Positions 28,126-37,152 of a DNA stretch of 64,000 nt are shown here, in pieces. The translations under genes and the position numbers were made by a program. Location: the NCBI GenBank assembly GCA_905235555.1, contig CAJOMD010000005.1:1-64000 (forward strand), written 5' to 3'. The notes under the pieces were generated by a model, which saw nothing but the letters and a program-made list of their open reading frames with translations, did no database searches and had not been told where the DNA came from. How positions within the stretch are numbered: the stretch's first letter is position 1; each line of letters begins with the position of its first letter. Source of the stretch: an uncultured Eubacterium sp. Its GTDB lineage: Bacteria; Bacillota; Clostridia; Lachnospirales; Lachnospiraceae.

Positions 28126-29970
28126 ATGAGAAGAAAAGGAAGCATAAGTATTTATTTGGCAATTGTTTTTTTAAGCATTGTTTTACTTGTTTGCACGATA
28201 GCAGAGGCTGCGAGAATAAGTGCAGTTCAATCAAAAGACAAAGCTATAACCACGATGGCGGCTGACTCAGTGATAGCAGGGTATGCAAAACAAGTATACG
28301 ATGATTATGGAATATTACTTGTATGGAACAAGGATAATCTGGATGAAACAATATCTAAGTACATACAGGCTAATATAAAGATGGCGGATATAGAGGTGAG
28401 TGGTAATGACTTTTTGATGTCCGATTTACAAGAGGTAAGTGTGAATAAAAAAGTGTATGCCACGGATAACGGGGGAGATGCTTTCGTTAAGCAGGTATCT
28501 GAGTATTTAAAATATGCTGGTTTGACAAGCGCCATTGACAAATTGATGAGTAATTCAAAAGAAGTTAAGGAGGATGACCTTAGCCAGGATGTTGCTGATG
28601 AATTAACCGATAAATCCTATGATAATCTGTCTCATTTAGTCGAAGAAATAGATTTACTTATCAAGGATATAAGCAATAATAATGAGTTGTCTCGTTTCAA
28701 CAAAAATGTCAGTGAACTTATAGAGGGCAAATCAGAGAAATGGAAAAAAGCAGATAAAAAAGTCATAAAAGAAGTATACAAAAATTTGGAAAAGCTAAAA
28801 AAATATGTATTAGAAAAAGAATCAAACATCAATAAGGCTATAAATAAAATAGATTCTTATCTCGAAAAGAAGTCTAATCTTTTAAAAAAGAATGGCTACG
28901 ACAAATCTGCAAAAGACTATATGGATGAAAACTTATCAGTACTGAAGAAAATCAAAGACAAGATAGAGAAGATGAAGACGTTTGAATTTGCTTCCAGTAT
29001 AAGTGGAAATCCAAATGAGACAAAGAATGCAGAGACTTTTATTAATTTTTCTATGCAATTTGAGGAACTCTGTCGAGATTTGCAAGTTGCAAAAATCACC
29101 GAAAAAGATAAACAAAACAAATCTATTTTTGATAGCGCAAAAGACTTCTTAGACAAAGGAATATTGTCATTGGTTATTAAGGACACTTCCAATTTATCTA
29201 CAGCCTCTGTTAATACCTCATCCTTGCCATCACATACTTCGATGAGTAAATCTTTAGAATCATCCAGTCTTTATGATAAAGCAGCAGTGGGAGTTTACTC
29301 AAACTTATACTTTGGAAATTATATAGATGCTAAAAAGAAAAACGCATTGAAATATGGGCTGGAGTATTTAGTGGCCGGGAAAGATTCCGACAAATCAAAT
29401 CTTTCATCTGTGGTTACAAGACTAGTTGCAGTAAGGCATGTACCAAATTACATCTGTATAATGAAAGATGCAGCCAAGCAATCAGAAATAGAGGCAATTG
29501 CGGCATCTATAGCAGCAGTTACGGGTTTGCCATTTTTGGAGCCAATAGCAAAAGCCATATTGATTGAATGTTGGGTTTTAGCGGAATCGGCAAATGATGT
29601 AAAGATTTTATTAAATGGAGAAAAATTGTCCATAGTTAAAACAGAAGCAAATTGGAGGACATCTCTCAAGAATCTAGGAGGTAACAGCAACAAAGGAGAC
29701 AGTAGTGGCTTTAAATACGAAATATATTTAGGCCTATTGTTAACTCTTACAGATAGAGATAAAGCAGTTTACAGAACTATGGATTTGATTCAAATGAATA
29801 TATGCAAAAACTATAATAAAGAATTTAGGATGAACAAAGGACTGATGTCGTTTAAAAGTACTGTGTCATTTGAAAGTGCACCGCTTTTTACAGCGATGCC
29901 ATGGGCAATTGGAATGTTAAATGAATCAGGTTCCTATAAATTTGAAATGGAATGTAACAATGGCTATTAG
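28126..29970 (+). CDS. DUF5702-like Tad-associated protein
   Basis: 'MRRKGSISIYLAIVFLSIVLLVCTIAEAARISA...DSVIAGYAKQVYDDYGILLVW' TadG/DUF5702-type start; start moved from 28075 to 28126. Confidence 0.8.
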   Translation: MRRKGSISIYLAIVFLSIVLLVCTIAEAARISAVQSKDKAITTMAADSVIAGYAKQVYDDYGILLVWNKDNLDETISKYIQANIKMADIEVSGNDFLMSDLQEVSVNKKVYATDNGGDAFVKQVSEYLKYAGLTSAIDKLMSNSKEVKEDDLSQDVADELTDKSYDNLSHLVEEIDLLIKDISNNNELSRFNKNVSELIEGKSEKWKKADKKVIKEVYKNLEKLKKYVLEKESNINKAINKIDSYLEKKSNLLKKNGYDKSAKDYMDENLSVLKKIKDKIEKMKTFEFASSISGNPNETKNAETFINFSMQFEELCRDLQVAKITEKDKQNKSIFDSAKDFLDKGILSLVIKDTSNLSTASVNTSSLPSHTSMSKSLESSSLYDKAAVGVYSNLYFGNYIDAKKKNALKYGLEYLVAGKDSDKSNLSSVVTRLVAVRHVPNYICIMKDAAKQSEIEAIAASIAAVTGLPFLEPIAKAILIECWVLAESANDVKILLNGEKLSIVKTEANWRTSLKNLGGNSNKGDSSGFKYEIYLGLLLTLTDRDKAVYRTMDLIQMNICKNYNKEFRMNKGLMSFKSTVSFESAPLFTAMPWAIGMLNESGSYKFEMECNNGY

Positions 29971-29984
29971 GGAGGTGATTAGAA

Positions 29985-30887
29985 ATGCCCTTTTCCAAAC
30001 CTGAAATTAATAGATTAAAAAACTGTGTTTCTCTCCAAGTAATAAGGCGAAGAAGAGCACGGTATGATTCATCTCCCTCTGATAAATATACCGAAAAAAG
30101 GAAGCAAACTATCTCTTTAGAAGATAAGCCTAAGTGGAAAAGGGCTTTTCTATTCACCTCCAAAGCTAGCGTTACTATAGAAGCAGCAATTACTATTACT
30201 ATATTTTTGATAATAACAATTTCACTTTCGAGCTTTTTGGTGATGGTGTATGGACAATTATCGATTGAAGAAAAAATAAATAATATTTCTATGGAAACAT
30301 CAAAGGCTAAATACTTTGCAAACTATGATAAGGAAGAAGGAGAAAAGTATAAGACAATGGCTGAAGTAGGGTATATTTCGGCAAGAGTTTTTGCAGATAT
30401 TAAGAATAGTGGAAAATTAATTAATACGTTGAATCCTATTCAAAGCAAAATGGATGGCGGGATGGTGGATGTAGTTTTGTCATACAATGTCAAAATCCCA
30501 TTCACCGCATATCATTGGGAAGTCACTCAAAGGGCCAAAACTAAAGATTGGACAGGAAAGGATTTGGTGGAACCTGGAGAGATTGTATATATAACAAAAT
30601 ACGGAACAGTGTATCACAGATCAAAAGAGTGTAAGCATTTAATAATAAATATAAATGAAGTTACTTTGGCGCAGGCGAATATGAGAAGAAACGAAAGTGG
30701 ACATAAGTATAAAAAATGTAGTTACTGTGTCAAACAGAATATGTCTAGCTTATCCAATGTTTTCATAACTTCAGATGGTGACCGTTATCATAATAGCTTG
30801 GATTGTTTGGGATTAACTAGAAATGTAATAGAAGTAGATATAAAGGATGTGGGAGACAAAGGACCATGTTCATCTTGTGGGGGATAA
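29985..30887 (+). CDS. TadE-like pilus protein with duplicated YHxSxxC...CxxC module
   Basis: 'ASVTIEAAITITIFLIITISLSSFLVM' pilin-like TM; two C-terminal motifs 'VYHRSKECKHL...KKCSYC' and 'RYHNSLDCLGL...GPCSSCGG'. Confidence 0.78.
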   Translation: MPFSKPEINRLKNCVSLQVIRRRRARYDSSPSDKYTEKRKQTISLEDKPKWKRAFLFTSKASVTIEAAITITIFLIITISLSSFLVMVYGQLSIEEKINNISMETSKAKYFANYDKEEGEKYKTMAEVGYISARVFADIKNSGKLINTLNPIQSKMDGGMVDVVLSYNVKIPFTAYHWEVTQRAKTKDWTGKDLVEPGEIVYITKYGTVYHRSKECKHLIININEVTLAQANMRRNESGHKYKKCSYCVKQNMSSLSNVFITSDGDRYHNSLDCLGLTRNVIEVDIKDVGDKGPCSSCGG

Positions 30888-30888
30888 T

Positions 30889-31320
30889 ATGATTTTTATA
30901 ATATGCACAACAATAATTTTGGCAATCTGTACTATTACAGATTTAAAAGGCAAATATATTTATACATGGATATGTGGAGTTAGCTCGGCTTCGGCCATAA
31001 TTGCTCACACCTTGATAAAAGATATATCAACCCAAGATGTAGGGTTGGGAGTGTTAATAGGGTCGATTGCTTTTATAGTATCGATTATTTCAAAGGAAAA
31101 GGTAGGGCGTGGCGATGCATGGATAATTATGACCATAGGCGCGCTAGAGGGTGGAATGTTTCTGCTACCGGTTCTGATTTGGACATTTATCTTTTTTAAT
31201 ATTTATGCAATAAGTGGTATTAGTTTAAAATACTTTAATTTAAAGTCAAAATTGCCGCTTGTTCCATTTGCATTACTAGCAAATGTGTTGGTGGCTTTTT
31301 TGACTGGGGGAAAACTATGA
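30889..31320 (+). CDS. Prepilin peptidase (TadV, A24 family)
   Basis: 'TITDLKGKYIYTWI', 'KVGRGDAWIIMTIGALEGG' (GxGD-type); start moved to ATG 30889. Confidence 0.85.
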   Translation: MIFIICTTIILAICTITDLKGKYIYTWICGVSSASAIIAHTLIKDISTQDVGLGVLIGSIAFIVSIISKEKVGRGDAWIIMTIGALEGGMFLLPVLIWTFIFFNIYAISGISLKYFNLKSKLPLVPFALLANVLVAFLTGGKL

Positions 31321-31811
31321 ATGTATTAAAATTAAAAAATGAAATAAAAAAATTTTTAAGAAAAAGAAGGGCAAGAAAATATATAAAAGTATTAGTCAGA
31401 AGGAACAAAGCGGAAGTGACGGTTGAGACCGCTATAGTGTTTACAATTATTCTCATACTAATTTGTAGCATGGTTTATTTTAGTTTATATTTACACGATG
31501 TAGTGACGGTTAAAGCATATACATATTCTGGATTGGTGGAGGGCGCGGACAAAGATCAAGATGAGTGCCAGAAAATTGTATATTCTAAAGTGAGGAATGC
31601 ACCAGTTTTTGTTTTATTCCTCAATCCTAGTGTTTCTGGAAATATAAATAAGTATGAATGCTCAGTATCTGAAAACGAGAAAGGAGGAATTATATTCCTA
31701 AATAAAATATTACCTACAATCATAGGAAACCAAAAGGTAGAAGTGGTAAGAAAAATGCCCATCGATAAGATGTATTTATTTAAAGCAATTAAAGACGGAA
31801 TAAAAAAGTGA
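31317..31811 (+). CDS. TadE-like pilus assembly protein
   Basis: 'AEVTVETAIVFTIILILICSMVYFSLYLHDVV'. Confidence 0.8.
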   Translation: MNVLKLKNEIKKFLRKRRARKYIKVLVRRNKAEVTVETAIVFTIILILICSMVYFSLYLHDVVTVKAYTYSGLVEGADKDQDECQKIVYSKVRNAPVFVLFLNPSVSGNINKYECSVSENEKGGIIFLNKILPTIIGNQKVEVVRKMPIDKMYLFKAIKDGIKK

Positions 31812-31822
31812 GAGGAAAGATA

Positions 31823-32899
31823 ATGGAATTAGAAGTTAAAAAAGAAGGAAATGAAAAATATTTATCTGCAAAATATATTAAGTTTGATGAAGATAATTAT
31901 CAAATTCAAATGATTATAAATAATAATATAAATGGGCTTGTACCTATTAGTATAAAAAATGTAAATAATGAAAAGGAATTATTATATGATATAACAGGAA
32001 TGTCAACTCTTAGTAGCATCTTTGAGAGAAACTTAATAAAAAGAGATGAATTAATGAAAATTACTTTAGCAATAAAACAATTGTGTGAAAGCCTAAAGGA
32101 ATATTTGCTATGTGAAGATAATATAAAATTTGACTTAAATTATATTTATTACAAGACAAAACACAAGCAGTATTTCTTTTGCTATTGCCCAGAGACTGTG
32201 GATGATTTTTCACTGCAAATGAAGAGTCTTTTTAACCAGGTTTTGGATTATGTCAATTATAATGATAGGGATGCAGTGTCTTTGGCGTATGGTATGCAAG
32301 AAATAGCATCTAGAGATGACTTTACGATGGATGAATTGTTGGAACTTGCGCTTGGGTCAAAGGAAGAACAACAACCGATATCTATAGATGACACAGAATT
32401 TGATATAGAGGATCAGTATGATGAAGACGAAAAGGAAGAATACAAAAAATCTTTTTTTGATATCATTAAAGAATTTTTTCATAAAGACAAAAAAGAAGAA
32501 CAAGAGGAAAGTATTTATATAGAAGAAACTGAAGAAGATTTTAATTTTGAGACAGACAATCTGTCTGATGAAGATGCCACAGTGCTGCTAACTTCAAATG
32601 CAGCTGATTATATAATATTAAAAAGCATTAACCGCGAAGAATCCATTATGGTAGCCCCTAATAAGTATCCGTATGTAATCGGAAAAAGCAAAAGAAGCAG
32701 TGATTACAAAGTTAGTAGCAATGTGGTTAGTAGGGTTCATGCTAGAATAAATTATGAGATGGGAGTATTTACCATAGAAGATTTGAATTCCACAAATGGA
32801 ACTTTTGTAAATGAAGAAAGGTTGAAACCACATGAAATAAAGAATATAGAGAAAGGAGATATAATAAAATTAGCAGATTTAGAATTTAGTGTTGAATAA
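31823..32899 (+). CDS. FHA-domain protein with N-terminal DUF6382-like domain
   Basis: C-terminal FHA 'YPYVIGKSKRSSDYKVSSNVVSRVHARINYEMGVFTIEDLNSTNGTFVNEERL'; RBS before ATG 31823. Confidence 0.85.
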   Translation: MELEVKKEGNEKYLSAKYIKFDEDNYQIQMIINNNINGLVPISIKNVNNEKELLYDITGMSTLSSIFERNLIKRDELMKITLAIKQLCESLKEYLLCEDNIKFDLNYIYYKTKHKQYFFCYCPETVDDFSLQMKSLFNQVLDYVNYNDRDAVSLAYGMQEIASRDDFTMDELLELALGSKEEQQPISIDDTEFDIEDQYDEDEKEEYKKSFFDIIKEFFHKDKKEEQEESIYIEETEEDFNFETDNLSDEDATVLLTSNAADYIILKSINREESIMVAPNKYPYVIGKSKRSSDYKVSSNVVSRVHARINYEMGVFTIEDLNSTNGTFVNEERLKPHEIKNIEKGDIIKLADLEFSVE

Positions 32900-32959
32900 T
32901 TATAGAGTGCTAGTTCCATAAGTGTTATAATACAAAAAGAGATTGTACGGAGGTGCTTT

Positions 32960-33688
32960 ATGAACGAGAATGTCTTAAAGTTAAAAGAATGGATTGATGG
33001 TTCGGACAACATTGTGTTCTTTGGCGGAGCCGGGGTGAGCACGGAATCAGGAGTGCCAGACTTTAGAAGCGTGGATGGACTATACAATCAGAAGTGGGAT
33101 TATCCACCAGAGACTATACTTAGTCACACATTCTTTATGAATAAGCCGGATGAATTTTATAGATTTTATAGAGAGAAGATGTTAATAGAAGGGGTAGAGC
33201 CTAACCCGGCGCACAAGGCTTTGGCTAAACTAGAAGAAATGGGTAAACTTAAGGCTGTAGTTACTCAGAATATTGACGGACTCCACCAGGCAGCTGGCAG
33301 CAAGGAAGTATATGAACTTCACGGATCTGTTCATAGAAATTATTGTATGCAGTGCGGAAAATTCTATGGATTTGAAGATATATTGGAAATGGATTTGGTT
33401 CCTAAATGTGAGTGCGGCGGAATGATTAAACCTGACGTAGTGCTTTATGAAGAAGGGCTGGATAATACTACTATCAGTAAGTCTATGGAAGCTATTGCCA
33501 ATGCGGATATGTTGATAGTGGGAGGTACATCTCTCACCGTTTATCCAGCAGCAGGACTGGTTGATTACTACAGAGGAAATAAACTTGTTTTAATAAATAA
33601 AGATAGCACCGGCAAAGATGGCATTGCTAATCTGGTGGTGAACGAACCTATAGGAGAAGTACTTGGCAGTATAGTTGATTTAGGGTAA
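32960..33688 (+). CDS. cobB: NAD-dependent protein deacylase, SIR2 family
   Basis: 'GGAGVSTESGVPDFRS', 'TQNIDGLHQAAGS', 'ELHGSVHRNYC..C', 'GTSLTVYPAAG'. Confidence 0.95.
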   Translation: MNENVLKLKEWIDGSDNIVFFGGAGVSTESGVPDFRSVDGLYNQKWDYPPETILSHTFFMNKPDEFYRFYREKMLIEGVEPNPAHKALAKLEEMGKLKAVVTQNIDGLHQAAGSKEVYELHGSVHRNYCMQCGKFYGFEDILEMDLVPKCECGGMIKPDVVLYEEGLDNTTISKSMEAIANADMLIVGGTSLTVYPAAGLVDYYRGNKLVLINKDSTGKDGIANLVVNEPIGEVLGSIVDLG

Positions 33689-33693
33689 ACTAT

Positions 33694-34905
33694 TTGTCGG
33701 GAGTTAACATGGCTAAAAACATTAAGAGAAAACTAAAGAGAAAAACTAGAGAAGCTAGAAACACTAAGGCAGCTAGAGACGTTAGAGGTTTTATGACTAA
33801 GACTAAGGTGAAAGTAGGCTTGGTTGTTCTTTGTGTGCTTTTAGTTGTGCTTGCCATATATTTGTTTAATCGTTTTAAGACATATGATGGCTACAAGGTA
33901 GTGCACAAGATTGAGATGAAAAGTGGTGAGAGTAGCAAGTTTCTTCCATTTAAAGGGGAGATTATTAAATATAGTAGGAACGGAATATCATATTTGGATG
34001 ACGATACCACTTTATGGGACGAATCATATGAAATGAAGAATCCTTTGGTAGATACTTGTGGCGATTATTTGTGCGTGGCAGATAAGAATGCTAACGATAT
34101 TGAGATTTTTACAAAAGACGGGAAGAAGGGAAGTGTCACTACTACATATCCTATTGCAAAAGCAGAGATTGCGGAGCAAGGTGTGGTGGCAGCACTACTT
34201 AAAGATAAAGATGTTAACTATATAGAAGTATTTGATAAAGAAGGAAACCTTCTAGTTTCTCACAAATCACTTCTTATTGAGAATGGATACCCACTTAATT
34301 TTTCTTTGTCGGACGACGGAGAGAAGATGATTGTGTCATATGTGGAAGTGGCTGCGGGTTCTATTAAGAGCAAAGTGGTATTTTATAACTTTGGAAGTGC
34401 TGGCAAAAATAAGAAGGATAGAGTAGTTGCTTCTTTTAACCAGTATAAAGATGAGTTAGTTCCATTTGTGAACTTTACAGACTCATCCACAACAGTGGCA
34501 GTGAGCGAAAATAGAATAACTGTCTATAAGGTGGGTGACGAGCCAAAGGTGGATGAGGAAGAAGATTTCCAAGGAGAAGCACAGAAAGTGTTTTATGACG
34601 AAGATTATATAGGGTTAGTGTTTAAGACAAAGAATGGTACAAAGCCTTACAGAGTGGTGGTGTATAATGCTGGACTTAGAGAGAAGATGAACGAGCCAGT
34701 AGGATTAGCATTTGATACCATTAAATTTGCGGGCAAAAACGTTTTAATGTATAATGACAAAAATGCCTTGGTAATGTCAAAGCATGGAGTAGAAAAATTT
34801 AAGACTACATTCAAGAAATCTGTTACAGATATTATTCCGCTAGAAAGTGATACTGATTTCTTAGTGACATACAATGATAGAGCAGAAGAGATAGAATTGG
34901 ATTAA
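33694..34905 (+). CDS. DUF5711-like TM-anchored beta-propeller-like protein
   Basis: Basic N-terminus, single TM, repetitive beta-rich ectodomain. Confidence 0.6.
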   Translation: MSGVNMAKNIKRKLKRKTREARNTKAARDVRGFMTKTKVKVGLVVLCVLLVVLAIYLFNRFKTYDGYKVVHKIEMKSGESSKFLPFKGEIIKYSRNGISYLDDDTTLWDESYEMKNPLVDTCGDYLCVADKNANDIEIFTKDGKKGSVTTTYPIAKAEIAEQGVVAALLKDKDVNYIEVFDKEGNLLVSHKSLLIENGYPLNFSLSDDGEKMIVSYVEVAAGSIKSKVVFYNFGSAGKNKKDRVVASFNQYKDELVPFVNFTDSSTTVAVSENRITVYKVGDEPKVDEEEDFQGEAQKVFYDEDYIGLVFKTKNGTKPYRVVVYNAGLREKMNEPVGLAFDTIKFAGKNVLMYNDKNALVMSKHGVEKFKTTFKKSVTDIIPLESDTDFLVTYNDRAEEIELD

Positions 34906-34930
34906 TATTATATAGAAGAAAGATGAAACA

Positions 34931-35656
34931 ATGACAAATACAATGACAGGTAATATCATATTAATAATCGTAGGGGCATTTATGCTCTTCATGATCATAT
35001 ACGGAATGAAAAAAGGATTAGTTAGGATGCTTTTATCATTTGGGTCTATTTTTGTTGTGCTTATTTTGGTAAACTTCTTAAATCCTATAGCAAAGCAGAC
35101 TTTGTCAGCGTCACCTGTGTACGATGGAGTGTACGCGAGAGTGGACGAGTATGTGGCAGGGAATATTAAAGATGCGACAAAGAGCGCAACGGATACTGGT
35201 GTGGAATCGCAAGAGAAAATAATAGATAATTTACCATTACCAGAATCTGTAAAGTCATCTTTGAATGATAACAATACAAAAAACAGTTATGCGGAGATGA
35301 AGGTAAATAGTTTTGCTGATTATCTCACAAAAGCTTTAACTGATATGATAATTGGAGCTCTTTCATTCGTTTTATTGTTTATAATTATTTTTATTTTACT
35401 AAAAGTATTAATAAGAGTGATGGATCTAATTACTAAACTACCGGTTATTCATGCATTTAACGCAGCTGGCGGTGGACTGGTAGGCTTGATTGAGTCTGTA
35501 TTTATAATCTGGATTGCCTGCATTGTGGTTACATTATTTAGTACAACAGATTGGGGAAAAATGATTTGTGATGGTATTGCTAGTAATGAGGTATTGAGCT
35601 GGATTTACGATAATAACTTAATTCAAAAGATTATCACAGGCATTTTTACAGCGTAG
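34931..35656 (+). CDS. CvpA family membrane protein
   Basis: Four-TM layout, 'FMLFMIIYGMKKGLVRMLLSFGSIFVVLILVNFLNP', 'LPVIHAFNAAGGGLVGLIESVFIIW'. Confidence 0.8.
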   Translation: MTNTMTGNIILIIVGAFMLFMIIYGMKKGLVRMLLSFGSIFVVLILVNFLNPIAKQTLSASPVYDGVYARVDEYVAGNIKDATKSATDTGVESQEKIIDNLPLPESVKSSLNDNNTKNSYAEMKVNSFADYLTKALTDMIIGALSFVLLFIIIFILLKVLIRVMDLITKLPVIHAFNAAGGGLVGLIESVFIIWIACIVVTLFSTTDWGKMICDGIASNEVLSWIYDNNLIQKIITGIFTA

Positions 35657-35722
35657 AAGCGCATATAGTTAAACCTTGACGATAATTATATGAGTTGTTA
35701 TAATACTTGAGTTGTTGAATAT

Positions 35723-35793
35723 GGCGCGTTAGCCAAGTGGTAAGGCAGAGGTCTGCAACACCTTTATCACCAGTTCAAATCTGGTACGCGCCT
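35723..35793 (+). tRNA. tRNA-Cys (GCA)
   Basis: GGCGCGT/ACGCGCC acceptor, anticodon loop CTGCAAC. Confidence 0.95.
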
Positions 35794-35798
35794 CTTCA

Positions 35799-35829
35799 AA
35801 GCGGAGACTATGTGTTTCCGCTTTTTTTA
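35799..35829 (+). terminator. Intrinsic terminator after tRNA-Cys
   Basis: AAAGCGGA...TCCGCTTTTTTT. Confidence 0.8.
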
Positions 35830-35893
35830 TCACAATTAATAATAGAAATATGTTATATTATTAGGAGAGAAATTCTAAGAAAGGGAGATAGAG

Positions 35894-37102
35894 ATGAAAA
35901 AATATTTATTATCATTGTTACTAGTTGTAAGTTTAATAGCTGCATTTATTGTGCCTGCTATGGGTGATGGAGATGTTATTGATACTTTTCCTGGCAATGC
36001 CACTCTATATTTAACTCATAGTGATGGATCAATGTATTCAGGAATGAGTGGGCACTTGAATTTTACTTTAGAAGATGGCTATTTATTCATGAAAACCGAT
36101 ACTCATATTCAGAGCGATAATCCAGTTAATGGAACAGAAATATTGGAAGTTGTAGCCACAAATGGAAGCACTTTAGATAATATTGAAAGTTTTGAATATA
36201 AAGAAGGCAACGGAGACTGGACAAATGCTTTTAATTACGTAGTGAACACTAATCGTAGTTTTACAAACAGATTGTCTATTGTTAGATATTACAGAATTAA
36301 ATTTAAAGGCGATATTAGTCTTGAGATGCAATACAAAGTTACACCAAATGGTGCTACAGGTTATGAGTCAGGATTGAGATGTATATCTATTGAGAAAAGT
36401 GGAGATAACACATATACGGCTGATGCTAATTTTATTAAAGCAGAGGATATTACTACTACACAAGCCACATCATCCACTACAGTAGCTCCTTCTAGTTCAG
36501 AAGCGCCAACTACTACAGTAGCTCCTTCTAGTTCAGAAGCGCCAACTACTACAGTAGCTCCTTCTAGTTCAGAAGCGCCAACTACTACAGTAGTTCCTTC
36601 TAGTTCAGAAGCGCCAACTACTACAGTAGCTCCTTCTAGTTCAGAAGCACCAATTACTACGGTAGCGCCTAGTACGGTTAAGCCAACTACTACAGTAGAG
36701 CCAACAGTTGAACCAACTACAGCAGTTCCTACAGCAGAACCTACAAGTGATGTTACAACTGCGGCACCTACCAAGGCACCAGCAGTTCAGGCACCAGGCA
36801 AGGCTAAGATCAAGAAGGTTTGGAAGAAAAAACGTTCAGCTAAGAAGTTGAAAGTGAAACTAGTTAGAGTTAAAGACGCAAAAGGCTATAAAGTTTGCGT
36901 ATATAAGAATAAGAAGAAAGCAAAAAAACACAAAAAGGCTATCGTAACTAAATATACAACTAAACTCAAATACACAATCAAATCAAAGAAACTTAAAAAT
37001 AAGAAGAAACTCTTTGTCGGAGCAAGAGCTTATAATGTTACAAGCGATGGAATAAAAGTATTTGGACCATGGGCAAAGATAAAGAAAGTAAAAGTCAAAT
37101 AA
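35894..37102 (+). CDS. Secreted repeat protein with C-terminal Lys-rich Fn3-like module
   Basis: Signal peptide; (TTTVAPSSSEAP)n stalk; C-terminus 'AKGYKVCVYKNKKK...VGARAYNVTSDGIKVFGPWAKIKKVKVK'. Confidence 0.75.
   Translation: MKKYLLSLLLVVSLIAAFIVPAMGDGDVIDTFPGNATLYLTHSDGSMYSGMSGHLNFTLEDGYLFMKTDTHIQSDNPVNGTEILEVVATNGSTLDNIESFEYKEGNGDWTNAFNYVVNTNRSFTNRLSIVRYYRIKFKGDISLEMQYKVTPNGATGYESGLRCISIEKSGDNTYTADANFIKAEDITTTQATSSTTVAPSSSEAPTTTVAPSSSEAPTTTVAPSSSEAPTTTVVPSSSEAPTTTVAPSSSEAPITTVAPSTVKPTTTVEPTVEPTTAVPTAEPTSDVTTAAPTKAPAVQAPGKAKIKKVWKKKRSAKKLKVKLVRVKDAKGYKVCVYKNKKKAKKHKKAIVTKYTTKLKYTIKSKKLKNKKKLFVGARAYNVTSDGIKVFGPWAKIKKVKVK
36473..36652 (+). repeat. 36-bp tandem repeat, five units
   Basis: Unit ACTACTACAGTAGCTCCTTCTAGTTCAGAAGCGCCA, encoding TTTVAPSSSEAP. 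Confidence 0.95.
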
Positions 37103-37152
37103 CACAAAACGGATTTTATATTTTAAAATCAAGGTTAGTGGGTGATTGAAAG

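Noticed and set aside
35737-35967. 76-aa plus-strand ORF
   Set aside because: Begins inside tRNA-Cys and overlaps the start of 35894..37102 in another frame.
36473-36652. CRISPR-like regular repeats
   Set aside because: Directly abutting 36-bp units without spacers, in frame within a coding sequence; no cas genes in the window.
36361-36774. Antisense ORF of 137 aa (GASELEGATVVV repeats)
   Set aside because: It is the reverse translation of the 36-bp repeats in the plus-strand surface protein; no RBS or independent support.
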